Shown here: positions 38,245 through 49,500 of the stretch, in pieces
Layout of the letters: each line of letters opens with the position of its first letter
Position numbering within the stretch: the stretch's first letter is position 1
NCBI GenBank assembly: GCA_030549775.1
Contig: CM060174.1
Location: 10,473,786 to 10,537,785, forward strand
Length of the DNA stretch: 64,000 nt
Origin: Tamarix chinensis
Lineage: Eukaryota; Streptophyta; Magnoliopsida; Caryophyllales; Tamaricaceae
Direction of reading: 5' to 3'
The notes under the pieces: model-generated
Told to the model about the DNA's origin: nothing
The model's database searches: none
What the model saw: only the letters and a program-made list of their open reading frames with translations
Made by a program: the position numbers and the translations under genes

Positions 38245-41235
38245 GTGTTATAGTCAAAAACTTACGAGGGCTTGGTGAATTTCTTATCAATCCTTGGTCT
38301 TTTAATTATTTATTTTGTTTGCCAAATTCCTCTTTATCAAGAGGAATGTAAGTAATATCTTTTCTTGCTATTTTTAACCATTGGTTTAGGATTTCTAATT
38401 TTTCTTTTGCTTGGAGTCTTCTTGGGTGTTCTTAGGATCGTCTCCTATAATCAATATTTTTTTTAGCAATTTGAATCAGCCTTTCAACTTTTTGTTTGTT
38501 GTAATTTATTTTTCATTACTAAAGGTTTTTTAATGAAAATTTGAACTTTTTCATATTCATTGATATCATCATCTTTTAAATCAGAATCAATTTCTTTTAT
38601 TCGATTACTGTTTTCTTTGGGCGAAAAATTATTCAACCCATCATACTTTATATGTTTGCGCTCTTATTTGTGAGATCGTATCACTTTTCTTAAAGTTTGA
38701 GATTGAATTTTTGCTAATTAACAAGGAACTTTTTTCAGATGTCATAAAATTTAGTCCTAATACAAAATCTTTTGGATGAGTAGGAACATATGTTACCCAA
38801 GTCATTAGGATATTATAGAGTTTCTTATGGGTTCTTTAGAAATTCAATATGCACATTTGGTAGACAATATTTATATTTATGTTTACTACCATCTACTAGC
38901 ATTTTTGTTAGACGCATTATTAGAATTTCTATACATTTAAATTCCTTTAAGAGAATTTTATGTACAGAACTTTTTATACTTATACTATCAAATAAAGCAA
39001 AAGTTTTGATTTTTGTTCCATAATTAAGATGAATTATGCATCTTAAATTAATAGTGAATTTAAAGGATTTGCAGAGGTTAAACAATGTACCTCTTTAACT
39101 TCATCAAATTTTCATCTTAGATTGATAAGGTTATTTTTAGATTCATCATTAGAGTCTATATTAATACCTTTTACTTTATCTTTATTTAGTTATTTTAGAT
39201 TTAATATAAAATTATTCCCTATTGGAGGTTTCTACAATTTATTGATTTGTTTTTTGTAGTTATATCAAAATAATTTTTTGATACAAATACTATAAATAAC
39301 CTCTTAACATGCGAAACATCTATATCTATGTTCCATGTTAGGGTAAAGTTTAAACTAACTACATGGTCTAATAAATATTCCTTCATCGTGCATCCATTAA
39401 TTGATGTTCATATTCATTTGGCATAAACTATTAGTTTATCTATTTGAATGTATTTTGCATTGGATCAATGGATTCTACATCTCAATCTTTTTCTTCTAAT
39501 TTTTCTGCATAATAGAAAAATGACTCGTTAAAATCTATGTTGACAACATCTTCTTTCAATCCATCAATTAAATGCACCCTATTAGGATATTTAATCCTTT
39601 TTGGAATTCTATGAGCCAAATGATTAAGATCTCTAGATATAAAACATGGCAATTTCCTAGTGTTATCTATTTTTTCCTTAAAATGCCTAACTCTTTGAGT
39701 TTTTTTCCTTTTTTCCTATTAGACTCATCATAAGTTTGAGGTGCCATGACATTTTACAAAATGCCCAACTTAGCCTTTTTGTTTCTTTTTGTTGTGCATA
39801 TTTTACATACTTATTTTTGAAGATAGACAAAAACAAATACTATCCTTATCCCTAATCCTAACTTTTTAAGGTAATTTTCACCATACCATGATTCTTCTAT
39901 TTATTTTTCTCATTGATGATATAATCTAGTTAGGTATTTGTTAGCTTCATCCTCATTCATGATGACCTCTATTTTTCCCACCAAGTTAAAATAATCATTT
40001 ATAAATCTGACTATATTAGCTTGTCTTTAATGGTTTCTAGTTCTAGGATTCCCATTGCTCAATTTTGTAAGCTAATATTTTTATTACTAGGTTCTATTTA
40101 TAATATTATTTATTTAATTAGCCTAGTAAGATTATAAGTATTATTACCCACAAGAATTGAGCCTCTACCTTTGTTTGATCTTCCATCTTTACTATATTAT
40201 ACATGTTTAATGCCGAATCACTAAAAATTATTTCTAGATAAATATAAATGTCAATTCTTCATACACAATTTTCTTTCCATCTATCTATGGCTTCAAGCCA
40301 TTTTTGTGGGTGAATGTTTGATAAGGTTAAAACAATTTTGTTTCTTTATGTTTGTGGTAGTGTAACGCTATCAGACACATATATTTTACCTTTACCCTTC
40401 CCTTATCCTTGCAGATTATAGGCATTGTCTAGTTCTCTAAGTGGTATTCCTAGGTTATATTGATGGCATACGAGCATTTATTATTATTATTATTATTTTA
40501 TTTTTGTATCATACATTCACATATCTTGATGTGTCTTGGATGACTCTCAAGTTTTATTGTTGATGGTGATGAAATCATTCTTACTTCAAGTGTATTTTCA
40601 TAAATTTTTAATACATCCATAGATTCATACTCCTTAATGTCTGATTTATATTTTTCATTCATTTTACTAATTTTTGCCTCACAATTCATTTCAATGGATT
40701 CAATTAATCTTTCAAATTCATTATGTTCTTTTTTCATAAGGGTTTTTTCATCAATATATTTTATTTCTCTAATGGTGACATCCTTATTCATTTTTGCCTC
40801 TTCTTCTTCATATGGTAAAGTAAGAGGTAATCCTTTTTTTTTCTTTTGAAGATAATTTATTAACTTTTCTATATCATAGATGGTATAGAGGTACTATATG
40901 GGTTTTTCTTTTGTATAGACTTTATCTAACCATTCTTTATTTAGGAAATAAATTTTACTTACATTTTCCTTAGCCTCATATATATTAAGGCATGGGTATC
41001 TTTTAAGAAAAGAACTGTATATCTTTACCTTTTATTTACAAATCTTTTATGGATCAAATATTATTTGTAAAGCTTTAATTATTACACCCGTTAATCTTAT
41101 TTGAAATTGTTTGAGTTTGTATTATTGTTGCTTCCATCAGTGAACCCATAAATATAAAGCCTTAGCTATATACTTCTAATTTTGTTTTCATATATTGTGC
41201 TTTGTTGTGGAGAAAATGTAGGACTTCTTGAGGAG
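38245..41235 (-). pseudogene. Endogenous caulimovirid (pararetrovirus) remnant, copy II: coat-protein zinc knuckle, protease, start of reverse transcriptase
   Basis: Read on the minus strand, 41235 to 38245 follows the order of a caulimovirid polyprotein. A coiled-coil/linker region at 40498-40791 and upstream is rich in Glu and Lys. A decayed CCHC zinc knuckle at 39646-39605 reads CFISRDLNHLAHRI, so the second and third Cys are Ser and Ile. The protease region spans 39085-38690: the DTG-type active site is altered to DSI in the open frame at 38825-39085, and the DFVLGLNFMTS block is kept near 38740. The linker into reverse transcriptase near 38420-38245 includes ITYIPLDKEEFGKQ and LIRNSPSP. 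Several stops and frame changes interrupt it, and the RT catalytic part is absent where unit F begins. Closest in style to petuvirus/florendovirus-like plant elements; the genus is an inference. Confidence 0.82.
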
Positions 41236-42118
41236 CTTGTTAGACCATTTGCATCGTTGGTGATAAGTTGAGCAAAAATATTTTTGTCTCTCAAGCTAAC
41301 CCTCATCGTTTGACGCCAAGAGTATCAATGAGACACAATTTTTTTTATGAGAAGCTCCAAAAATAGAAAGATAAATACAAAAGGAAGGGAAAAGCCCGAC
41401 AGATGAAAGGAAAAAAAACACAAAAGGGAATGGAGGAAGATTGTCAAGAGAAACAAATTACATGAAAAAGTATGGGATGGGGCATGAAGGGGGGGGGGAG
41501 GAGGCGAGGGGGCAAGAAAGGGAGCCTAATGGATGGGGGTTTGGTACACACACACATGCACTCACGCATATATGTTCCCTATAAATAAATCTTTATCTAG
41601 CCTCATTTTTTCCCTCTATTTTTAAAGTAAATATTTTATATTATGAGATTTCAATAATTAATAATTATTTAATTAATTTTAAAGTGTATTATTATTGTTG
41701 CTAATAACAATATAAATTTTGAATCTAAAATTAATAATAAGTTTCTCCAAAATTATAATTATGTTAATAAAATTTGAAATAAAGAATTGATTTTATCATT
41801 ATTTCAAAATTAACATGCACACATAAACACTTAACAAAAAAATTATTCCGTTCAAAAATTTCCTCTTTAAAAAAATTAAATATTATTGTTTTAATTAAAA
41901 ATAAAATTTATATTGAAATGAATAATTAGAAATAAAAAGTATTTATTTTAGATAAAGTTGGTTGAGGTATACGTTGGTAGAAGTGCATATTATATTTTTA
42001 TATTGGAAATCATGAATGTGAAGGTAAAAAAGACTGAGAAACAAAATGAGAGACAAATGTTATTTTATTATTATTCAGTGTATTAGAGAGTGTAATGGGA
42101 GATCAAATGAGAGGCAAG
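41236..42118. other. Stretch between the two caulimovirid copies
   Basis: No gene seen. It contains a purine-rich part with an 11-base G run near 41490, then AT-rich sequence. 'caagagtatcaatgagacacaattttt' at 41318 is only weakly like an inverted plant tRNA-Met primer site and is not called. Confidence 0.35.
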
Positions 42119-42605
42119 GATTTCCATCAATATCTTTTGGTTCTCTAATGATGACATCCCTATTCATTTTTATTGCTTCTTCTTTGTATGGTAAAGAAAA
42201 AGGTAATCTTTTTTTTTTCCTTTGAAGATAGTTTAATACCTTTTCTATACAATGGGGAGAATAGAGTTATTCTATTTATTTATCTTGTGTATAGACTTTA
42301 TCTAGTCATTCTTTATTTAGGAGATAAAATTTACTTAATTTTTCCTTCGTTGAGGCTTGGGTATTCTTTAAGGAAAATGATTTATATATATTTACCTTTT
42401 GTTCATAAACATTTTTGGGATAAAATAATATTGAAAAAACTTTTATTGTTTCAACCATTCATCTTGTTTTAAAATTATTGAGTTTATAATACTATTCTTT
42501 CCATCTTTGAACCCATAAACATAAAACCTTACTGACATTCTTTCATCTTGGTTTTCATATATTGTGTTCTTGTGGAGTATATTTAGGCCTTCTTAGGAAG
42601 CTTGT
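42119..42605 (-). pseudogene. Endogenous caulimovirid remnant, copy I, downstream part
   Basis: Aligns over its whole length with 40741-41230 of copy II ('tctctaatg.tgacatcc.tattcattttt', 'tagactttatcta..cattctttattta.ga.ataaa', 'atatattgtg.t'), at a rough 80-85% by eye. It is cut off at 42605 by unit C; the same viral segment resumes at 47971. Confidence 0.75.
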
Positions 42606-44181
42606 TGAAATACCCTAAAACCTAATTTTAAGAATTATACCTAATTAAAGATTTATTATAACAATTAATTAAATACATTATTTTTATTAAAATAAAAAGG
42701 AATTAATTAGGGAAATTAAGAAGAAAATAACAAATATTTTTGTTGGAAAAATTTGGGTATTTTAGCTAATTAAGGATTTTATTTTGGAAATTAATTATAT
42801 AAATTATTTTATTTAGATAAGAGGGAATAAATAATGCCAAATTAATATGAATGTTATAAATAATTTAATTGGAGAAAATTAGAGTGATTTGGTAATTAAA
42901 ATGGAAGTTATGAAAAACCTTTTAAAAATCCTAAATTAGCCTAAAAAGATAATTAAATATTATTTTATTTAAATATAATTATTTTTAAATATCCCAAAAT
43001 ATCCTAATTAATTTAATTAACCCAACTCACTATTTTTCTTTTTCCCTTTTTCCATTTTCCTTTTCTTTTCTTTTCTTTTTTCTTCCTTTTTCTTTCTTCC
43101 TCTTTTCTTTTTCTTCCTCTCCTCCCTCGACTTGGGCCTGTCTGCAGCCCAATCTTTCCTTTTCTTCATTTTCTCCTTCGGCAGCCCACTGAGTTGCATT
43201 TTGAATTGTTTTTTTAGCCCATCGCCAGCCGGTTTTCTTTTCTTTTTTTCCCAGCCGCCTGGTCCACGCCGTCGCCGCCTTTCCTTATTCTTCTTCCTTC
43301 CTCCTTTCCCACTATCGACCTGTAACTCCGCCCGTCTCTGAGAATGGCACCACCGGTTACACACGTTTTGACTAGCCATTTTTCCTCCCATTCTCTTCCC
43401 CCTGTATCGCCACCCAACATGACCCAACCCACCTCCCGTTTCTTCCGTGCAAAACCCTCTTTTTCCTGCGCGAATGCCTTGCCACAATTTGAATTTGTGT
43501 CGGCCAAATGGCACCGCCGACGAACCCTAACCCTACCTGCCCTACTTTCTCGTCGTCCCACTAACCTTACCCTCTCCTCTAAACTCTATAAATAACCCTC
43601 ACTAGTTTGATCTCGAATCTTTTTCCCGAAACCCTGAAAATTCACTTCAGTGCACCGCCGCCACTTCAGATGCCCTTTCCACCGCCGTCAGCCAATTTTT
43701 CCGCCTGCTTTACCCACCTAAGTCCTCCCTACACTGCCCTCTAACTAACTATGCCACCCTTCTACCTCGATTTTCCCTACACAAGTCACCCCGTCTATGC
43801 AAAGTAGCCCCCTCGACCAACCCCTTCTTCCTCATCTGCCACCCTTCACGCCGCCTTTAACCACCAATCCTACCGCTACCACTACCTCCTACACCTCCCA
43901 AAACCACCTACAAACCCTCCTCTATCTTTCTCTACTCTCCTTTTCCTCTTCCTCCCTCTCCTCCTCTCTTTCTCTTCTTCTTTCCCATTCGGCCACAACC
44001 ACCGCCGCCGTGCGCCACTACCTTTATTTTACTCCTCTCCACCTGGGCAACCCTAAAAACCCAAACTCTCGCCTTCATTCTACCTCTCCTTTTTCCAGCA
44101 TCCAACTTTTTTCCTTTTCTTCTCTTTTTTTGGCCGCCGCGGCGGCCTCTGTGTACCACTGCCGGTGCCGCCTGTCACCAC

Positions 44182-44555
44182 CTGTGATGCACGGAAACGG
44201 CACTTAGGTGCCGTTTCCCGTACCGGAAACGTTTCCCGTCCCGGAAACTTCTCGGAAACTTCTTCGGATTAAAATTTATATTAAAATTATTTAATTAATA
44301 CTTTAATTAAAAATATATTATTTAATTATTTTTTTTATTAAAAAATATTATTAATAGTTAAAATTAATTAATATAAAAATTAATTTTATTTTTATCTCTA
44401 AATTTTAATAAATTTAACCTATTTTTTTTAAAAAAATATATAATTTTTTTAACGTTTCTTGCCGTCCCCGTTTCCTAAATTTTTAAGAAATGACGTTTCC
44501 ACGTTTCGTCCCGTCCCCGTTTCCCCGTCCCGGTCCCCGTTTCCGTGCATCACTG
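44182..44555. mobile_element. hAT-type MITE inside unit C
   Basis: A 374-bp element with ends CTGTGATGCACGGAAACGG and CCGTTTCCGTGCATCACTG (one mismatch between the arms). It is flanked by a perfect 8-bp target duplication GTCACCAC (44174-44181, 44556-44563). The arms are rich in 'cccgtttcccgt' and the centre is AT-rich. It has no coding capacity. Confidence 0.92.
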
Positions 44556-44639
44556 GTCACCACCAACCTAAGGTGGAACCCTAAACTCTCTCAACCCTTT
44601 TTTCATCATTTATTCAAGCTTATTTAATTTATTTTAATT

Positions 44640-44765
44640 TATTTCAATTATTTTAATATTAATATTATTATTATTATTACTATTGTTATTATTATTACTA
44701 ATGTTATTATTGTTATTTGTATTGAGGGTCGAAGCCCTATCCTCTTTTTATTTTGAATATTAAAT

Positions 44766-44845
<80 letters not shown>

Positions 44846-44846
44846 G

Positions 44847-44879
<33 letters not shown>

Positions 44880-45187
44880 CATCATTATTATTAGCATTAT
44901 CATTATTTCAAGTAGGGTCGAATCCCTACTTTATTTTACTCTTGGTTTATGCTATTATTGGTATTATCATTATTATTACTTCATAATAATAATAATAATA
45001 ATTATTATTATTATTATTAGTTTTATTATTTATTCAATGTAGGGTCAAAACCCTATTTCATTTTATCTTCGATTATTATCATTACTATTATTACCATTAT
45101 GATTATTATTATTTTGCAATATTATTATGGTTTTTATCATTATTATTATTACTATTATTATTATTATTATTATTATTTCTTGTGTTA

Positions 45188-45222
<35 letters not shown>

Positions 45223-45420
45223 TTGGTGAAGGGTCGAGGCCCTTATTCCACCATTTATTTTGAATCATGTTTATCATTATTAGTATTTTTAGTATTATTA
45301 TTATTATTATTTTTACTATTATCATTATTATTGTTTTAATATCATTATTATTATTATTAGGGTAAGGTCTTCAACCTTATATTATCAACTTTTACAATAT
45401 TACTATTATTTCCTATATCT
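44640..45420. repeat. Long ATT/ATC trinucleotide microsatellite tract
   Basis: Runs of (ATC)n at about 44766-44814 and (ATT)n or (AAT)n at 44815-44880, 44970-45020, 45140-45225 and 45290-45360. They are separated by four short unique islands that each contain 'agggtcgaa.ccct'. The islands recur at about 44726, 44914, 45042 and 45230, so the whole tract is a higher-order repeat. Confidence 0.9.
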
Positions 45421-46019
45421 TTTGTAAAGTTAGTAATTATTTAATGTCATTATTATTAATATGTTATTATTTTATCAAAAATATAGTCTTAGAATAAATT
45501 AGTAAATAATAGTATTCTTAGTAGGAGGGAGTCTACTCTTTAGCTTTTTCCTCATATAGGTGAGACTAGTCAAAGCCCTAAGGAGGCATAGGAGCATGCT
45601 CCAAGACCAACGTCGTTTTAGGTAAGGGTATAACTAAGGTCTTATGTATGTTTATGTGACTTATATGCTTGGATGCCTTGTATAATGTTGTGTTGTGTAT
45701 CATGTGCTATTAGTTGACTATTCTATGTTGACTATTTTATGTATGGAGCATCTTGGAGTCATGGTATGCTTATATGCCTTCTCATTGTGTATGTTGATAC
45801 GAATATGTGGTGAAATGTGATGTAATGTGTTGCGACCTTGTAAGACATGTATGTGAGGATGTTTAATGTGGTTTGGTGTGGGTGGAAAGGATGAATAATG
45901 AAAATGGGGAAGTAAGTTAACCAAGGGATGTGAGTTGACCTGAATATTTTAATGGTCCATGAGTGGATGAATAAAAAGGGGATTTTTAAATAAAATATAA
46001 GAGTGGGAAAATTATGGTT

Positions 46020-46310
46020 GTGCATGGGAGAGTCTATGGCTTTGTATAGGAGAATCTAGGGTTTCGTATAGGAGAATCTATGGTTTTGGATGGGAGAATC
46101 TAATCTATAGTGTTGCATGGGAGAATCTAATTTAGGGTTTCGTATGGCAGAAACTAGGGTTTTGTATGGGGGATGCTAGGGTTTTGTATGGATGGATCTA
46201 GGGTTTTGCATGGAGGAATTTAGGGCTTTGCATAGATGGATCTAGGATTTGCGTGGGTGAATCTAGGGTTTCACGTGGAAGTTTTAGGGTTTTGTATGAG
46301 AAAGTTTGAA
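46020..46310. repeat. ~27-bp minisatellite 'gggagaatctagggttttgcat'
   Basis: About ten imperfect copies of 'tatgggagaatctagggttttg'. The AGGGTTT core resembles the plant telomere unit but occurs once per unit, not in head-to-tail heptamers, so it is not a telomere tract. Confidence 0.8.
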
Positions 46311-46879
46311 GGTTTGCATGGGAAGGTTAGCGTCTGTATGGGAGTAAAGTTTATGTATGAAAAGTTGAACTTGGGATGTAAGGAAGGCAATAGAAGAGTT
46401 GTTTGGGCTTTTGGAGGTTTTAGGTGAAAAATAGTACATAGGACAGTATAAGGGTACATAGGAGGCTAAGCTAGGGTTTGGAGGAAAAATCCTAATTTAA
46501 GGAGGTGGTAGAAAGGAGAAATAAATGAGGGTGAGTGGAGTACGAGAGGGTAATGAAAATGATCAAGTAAGGATGAGCATGATCGGCATGAAAAATAACA
46601 AGTGGAATGTGAGAAATGAAAGGGTCACATGCGGACACGAGAAAGCTAAGGTTTGTTATGGCCAGTTAGGGTTTGGTGTAGTTACCTAGGATTTTGTGAC
46701 CACACGTGTGCTTGAGGAGTAAGGAGTGATTATGAGAGTTAAATCTCATGAAGTGGGACGAGACTCTTGGAGGATAAGCGCAGAAGCAGTTAGTCATGCA
46801 TGTTTAGGGTGAACTTTTTGAATAAGACACTTAAGACATTAATCATTTAAAGAGAAAGATTATTGAGCCGGGTCTAGCC

Positions 46880-47220
46880 AATCCACCAGTTAGGAATAAT
46901 GGTTAGGGTTTTTACCCTATATGTGACCGATCCACCGGCTATAATAGTGGTCAGGAGCTTTATGCCTTGTGTGTTTATGGCCCACTAGCTATAATAGTGG
47001 GGGATCGCGAGCTCAATAAACCAAAACCTGAGTTTACTAAAACACATAAAAGACACTAATTACTTACAGTGGAACATAATGCGAGCATGAACTAAACCGA
47101 TCCACCGGTAAGGAATAATGGCTAGGGTTTTACCCTATATGTGACTGATCTACCGACTATAATAATGGTTAGGGCATGATGCCCTATATGTAACCGAGCC
47201 ACCATCTAAAATAGTGGGAG
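46880..47220. repeat. 'GATCCACCGGCTATAATAGTGG' repeat of unit C
   Basis: Variants at 46898, 46929, 46980, 47098, 47146 and 47198, alternating with 'ttagggttttaccctatatgtgacc'. Same motif as in units A and D. Confidence 0.8.
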
Positions 47221-47970
47221 GTTCCTATACTTGTATGGATTGATAAAAAAAAGCATGGTGTGGAATGAGTATCTATAAAAGATTAATTAAGTAATTAATC
47301 CGGACTATAAATGGCCTTCGATCATTACTTCTTTGAAGTGATTATACGTTGTTTTTAATATTATCTGGTTTGAATTATGTGCTTATATGTGTTGGCCTTA
47401 GTGCATCGGTTACCTTACTTAGTACGTAGCGTACTGATCACCCTTTTCATGGGTGTTGCTCATTCCCACGAGTAGTAGGCTCTTCCGACTTTGTGCAGGT
47501 GGGTGATGAATATTTTGATGCCTTTGATGTCCATGAAGCATCAAGCGGGGCTAAGTATTGAATTCGGGCTTGGTTCGATGATTGGAGTGACGTGGCCAGA
47601 TCTTTTATTATGTCATTCTATTTCTTTATGATATTTTTTCCTGTATTGGATTTTTCTGAATTAAATATTAATGTTTGTAAACATTATTCCCTCCGAGGAA
47701 TTTTGATTTCGCACTTTGATTTCTATCTTATGATTGATTATAAACCTTTATGCGTACTCTGATTTCTATGTTATGATCTTTCTAGTTCTTTTTATGAACT
47801 CTCAGTTTAAGTTTGAAAATAATCCTTTGTCGCCTTAGCACTTAGTACTGGAACTGTCGGAGTGAACCGGTCTAGTACTAAGAGTGGCGGTAATATCCAA
47901 AAAATTCACGGACTTTAATTTAAATGCTTCCGCTTTTTAAAAAAAAAATAGTGAATTTTGGGGTGTTACG

Positions 47971-49500
47971 CTTGTTATGTTCCAACTTAACCTTGCATTT
48001 ATTTTAGGATCATATTTTTCTTTTGGAATAACTTTTATTCCTTTTGAGGTAAGGATTTAACCTAATTCTTCTACATTGATCTTATATTTTGTTTTAATAT
48101 TAGAGCATAGTTTTCCAATAAAATTTGTTCTAATCATTAGATTTTTTTTACTCGTCTCTAGAGCTTATAACCTCTCATTTTAATCATATTTTTAATATAT
48201 TTATCAAATTCTTTGGGATCCATAATAAAATTTGGAAAAAAATTATATCGTCGCTCCATTTGTTAGATTCATGTCACCTTTAATTTTTTATAAAACTGAT
48301 GATATAGGTCCATGTGTCTTTCATCATATAAAATGACAAGCATTTTTTTTTTAAATCAAGTCCATGAATTCCTTTAATGACTATCATTAATACTCCTAAT
48401 TCCATGTATTGACATCCTTTTTCAACAATTTTTTGGTTAGATTTATTTTCTATAAGGCTTATTGAGATTTATTGATTTTCCTCCGTACAAGACTCATTTA
48501 TTTTGTAGTGATATCAAAAAATTATCTATTTATTGAAGAATGATTTTTCAACATAAAAATTCCCTCCTTACTTTTATTAAATCTTTTATTTCTAAAGTCT
48601 TCATATTATTGTTCTACATCCACCAAATCCTCTAGTTGTTCAATTACATATTTATTATTCTCCAAAATCTAATGGATTCTACAATTCCTCCCTTTAGTTC
48701 CGAAATTGTGCTAGGTCTACTTAATTCCATTAAGCATATATCTAAGGTTTATTTGGAACTTTAAGGATATCCTTCTCCTTTTTACAAATTCATTATTTGT
48801 ATTTGTTCTATTTAGTCATTAACCAGCTTCTCAAATTTTATTTTTTTTCTTTTAAATTTTCTAGATTATTTGACATCTTTTTTTTATATCAGATTTTCTA
48901 AGTTTTGTAACCTTTTTCTAATATCTAGTAATAAGAGTGTATGAAAATTTAGAATTTTTAGGTATATATTGTTAGCTTCTGCTTCACCTATACATTTAGT
49001 TAAGCCTATTGGTCGCTTATGGTATCTTTAACTTACTTGTATTGTTTGTTTATAAATTTTTTCAATTTTCACAGCTTAGATTGGTCATGATAAAACTAGA
49101 GATCGTATTTCAATTAATCTATCCTCTAATTTTCATTGGATAGTTTTTAATTCTTCATACCTTCTTTTGAATTCTCTAAGTTCCATTAATGTAGCTTGGA
49201 TCAATTGCTCCTTTACAATTAGAGGAGACTTTTCTAACCTTTTATTATATTTGGTTACCTTAATTTTTTAGAAATTCTAATTTCTTTTTAAAATATTTTA
49301 CTAACTTTATTTTAGTGTTATTGATGTTAAAACATCTATTTATACAATTTTCCTTTGTAATAATTTTTATTGTTGTTCTAGACATATTTTTGTATTAAAA
49401 AAAAATCTATTATTGAGTTCATATGTTTTTATCCTATATGTAATGGAGGGTTGAAACCTTTTCTAAAGTTCCACATTAGTGTATACCCTTTGGTTGTGTT
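47971..49500 (-). pseudogene. Endogenous caulimovirid remnant, copy I: movement protein region
   Basis: Minus-strand frames carry movement-protein features of plant pararetroviruses. 48420-48361 reads KGCQYMELGVLMIVIKGIHG, like the conserved YMHLG.VQI.IK block. 48330-48180 includes ILYDERHMDLYHQFYK and NFFPNFIMDPKEF. 48060-47975 includes KGIKVIPKEKYDPK and LSWN. Upstream, 49300-48700 is Glu/Lys-rich, as in the N-terminal part of these polyproteins. Stops and frameshifts occur throughout. Unit C interrupts it at 47971, and the downstream part is 42605-42119. No intact viral gene remains. Confidence 0.75.

Larger units (their letters stand above)
42606..47970 (+). mobile_element. Giant LTR-like unit C, inserted in caulimovirid copy I
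   Basis: 5365 bp, starting TGAAATACCCTAAAACC and ending TTTTGGGGTGTTACG, flanked by a perfect 5-bp target duplication CTTGT (42601-42605, 47971-47975). Parts in order: AT-rich head, pyrimidine-rich and C-rich tract (43020-44170), a hAT MITE (44182-44555), long ATT/ATC microsatellites (44640-45420), an 'agggttttgcatgggagaatct' minisatellite (46020-46310), CCACCGGCTATAATAGTGG repeats (46880-47220), and a tail 'agtactaagagtggcggtaatatcc'. It has no gag-pol and no internal pair of LTRs, so a solo LTR or a non-coding derivative fits. The viral reading direction matches on either side, which confirms the insertion. Confidence 0.8.

Noticed and set aside
41310..41345. tRNA-Met primer-binding site of the caulimovirid
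   Set aside because: Only about two-thirds of positions match and there is no supporting leader. Could be chance.
43017..44207. Open frames of up to 165 codons
   Set aside because: Same compositional artefact in the pyrimidine tract of unit C; no recognisable domain.
44753..44986. Peptide with long His, Tyr and Leu runs
   Set aside because: Translation of an ATC/ATT microsatellite.
46020..46310. Interstitial telomere repeat (AGGGTTT)
   Set aside because: The heptamer occurs once per ~27-bp unit with other sequence between, not in direct tandem.
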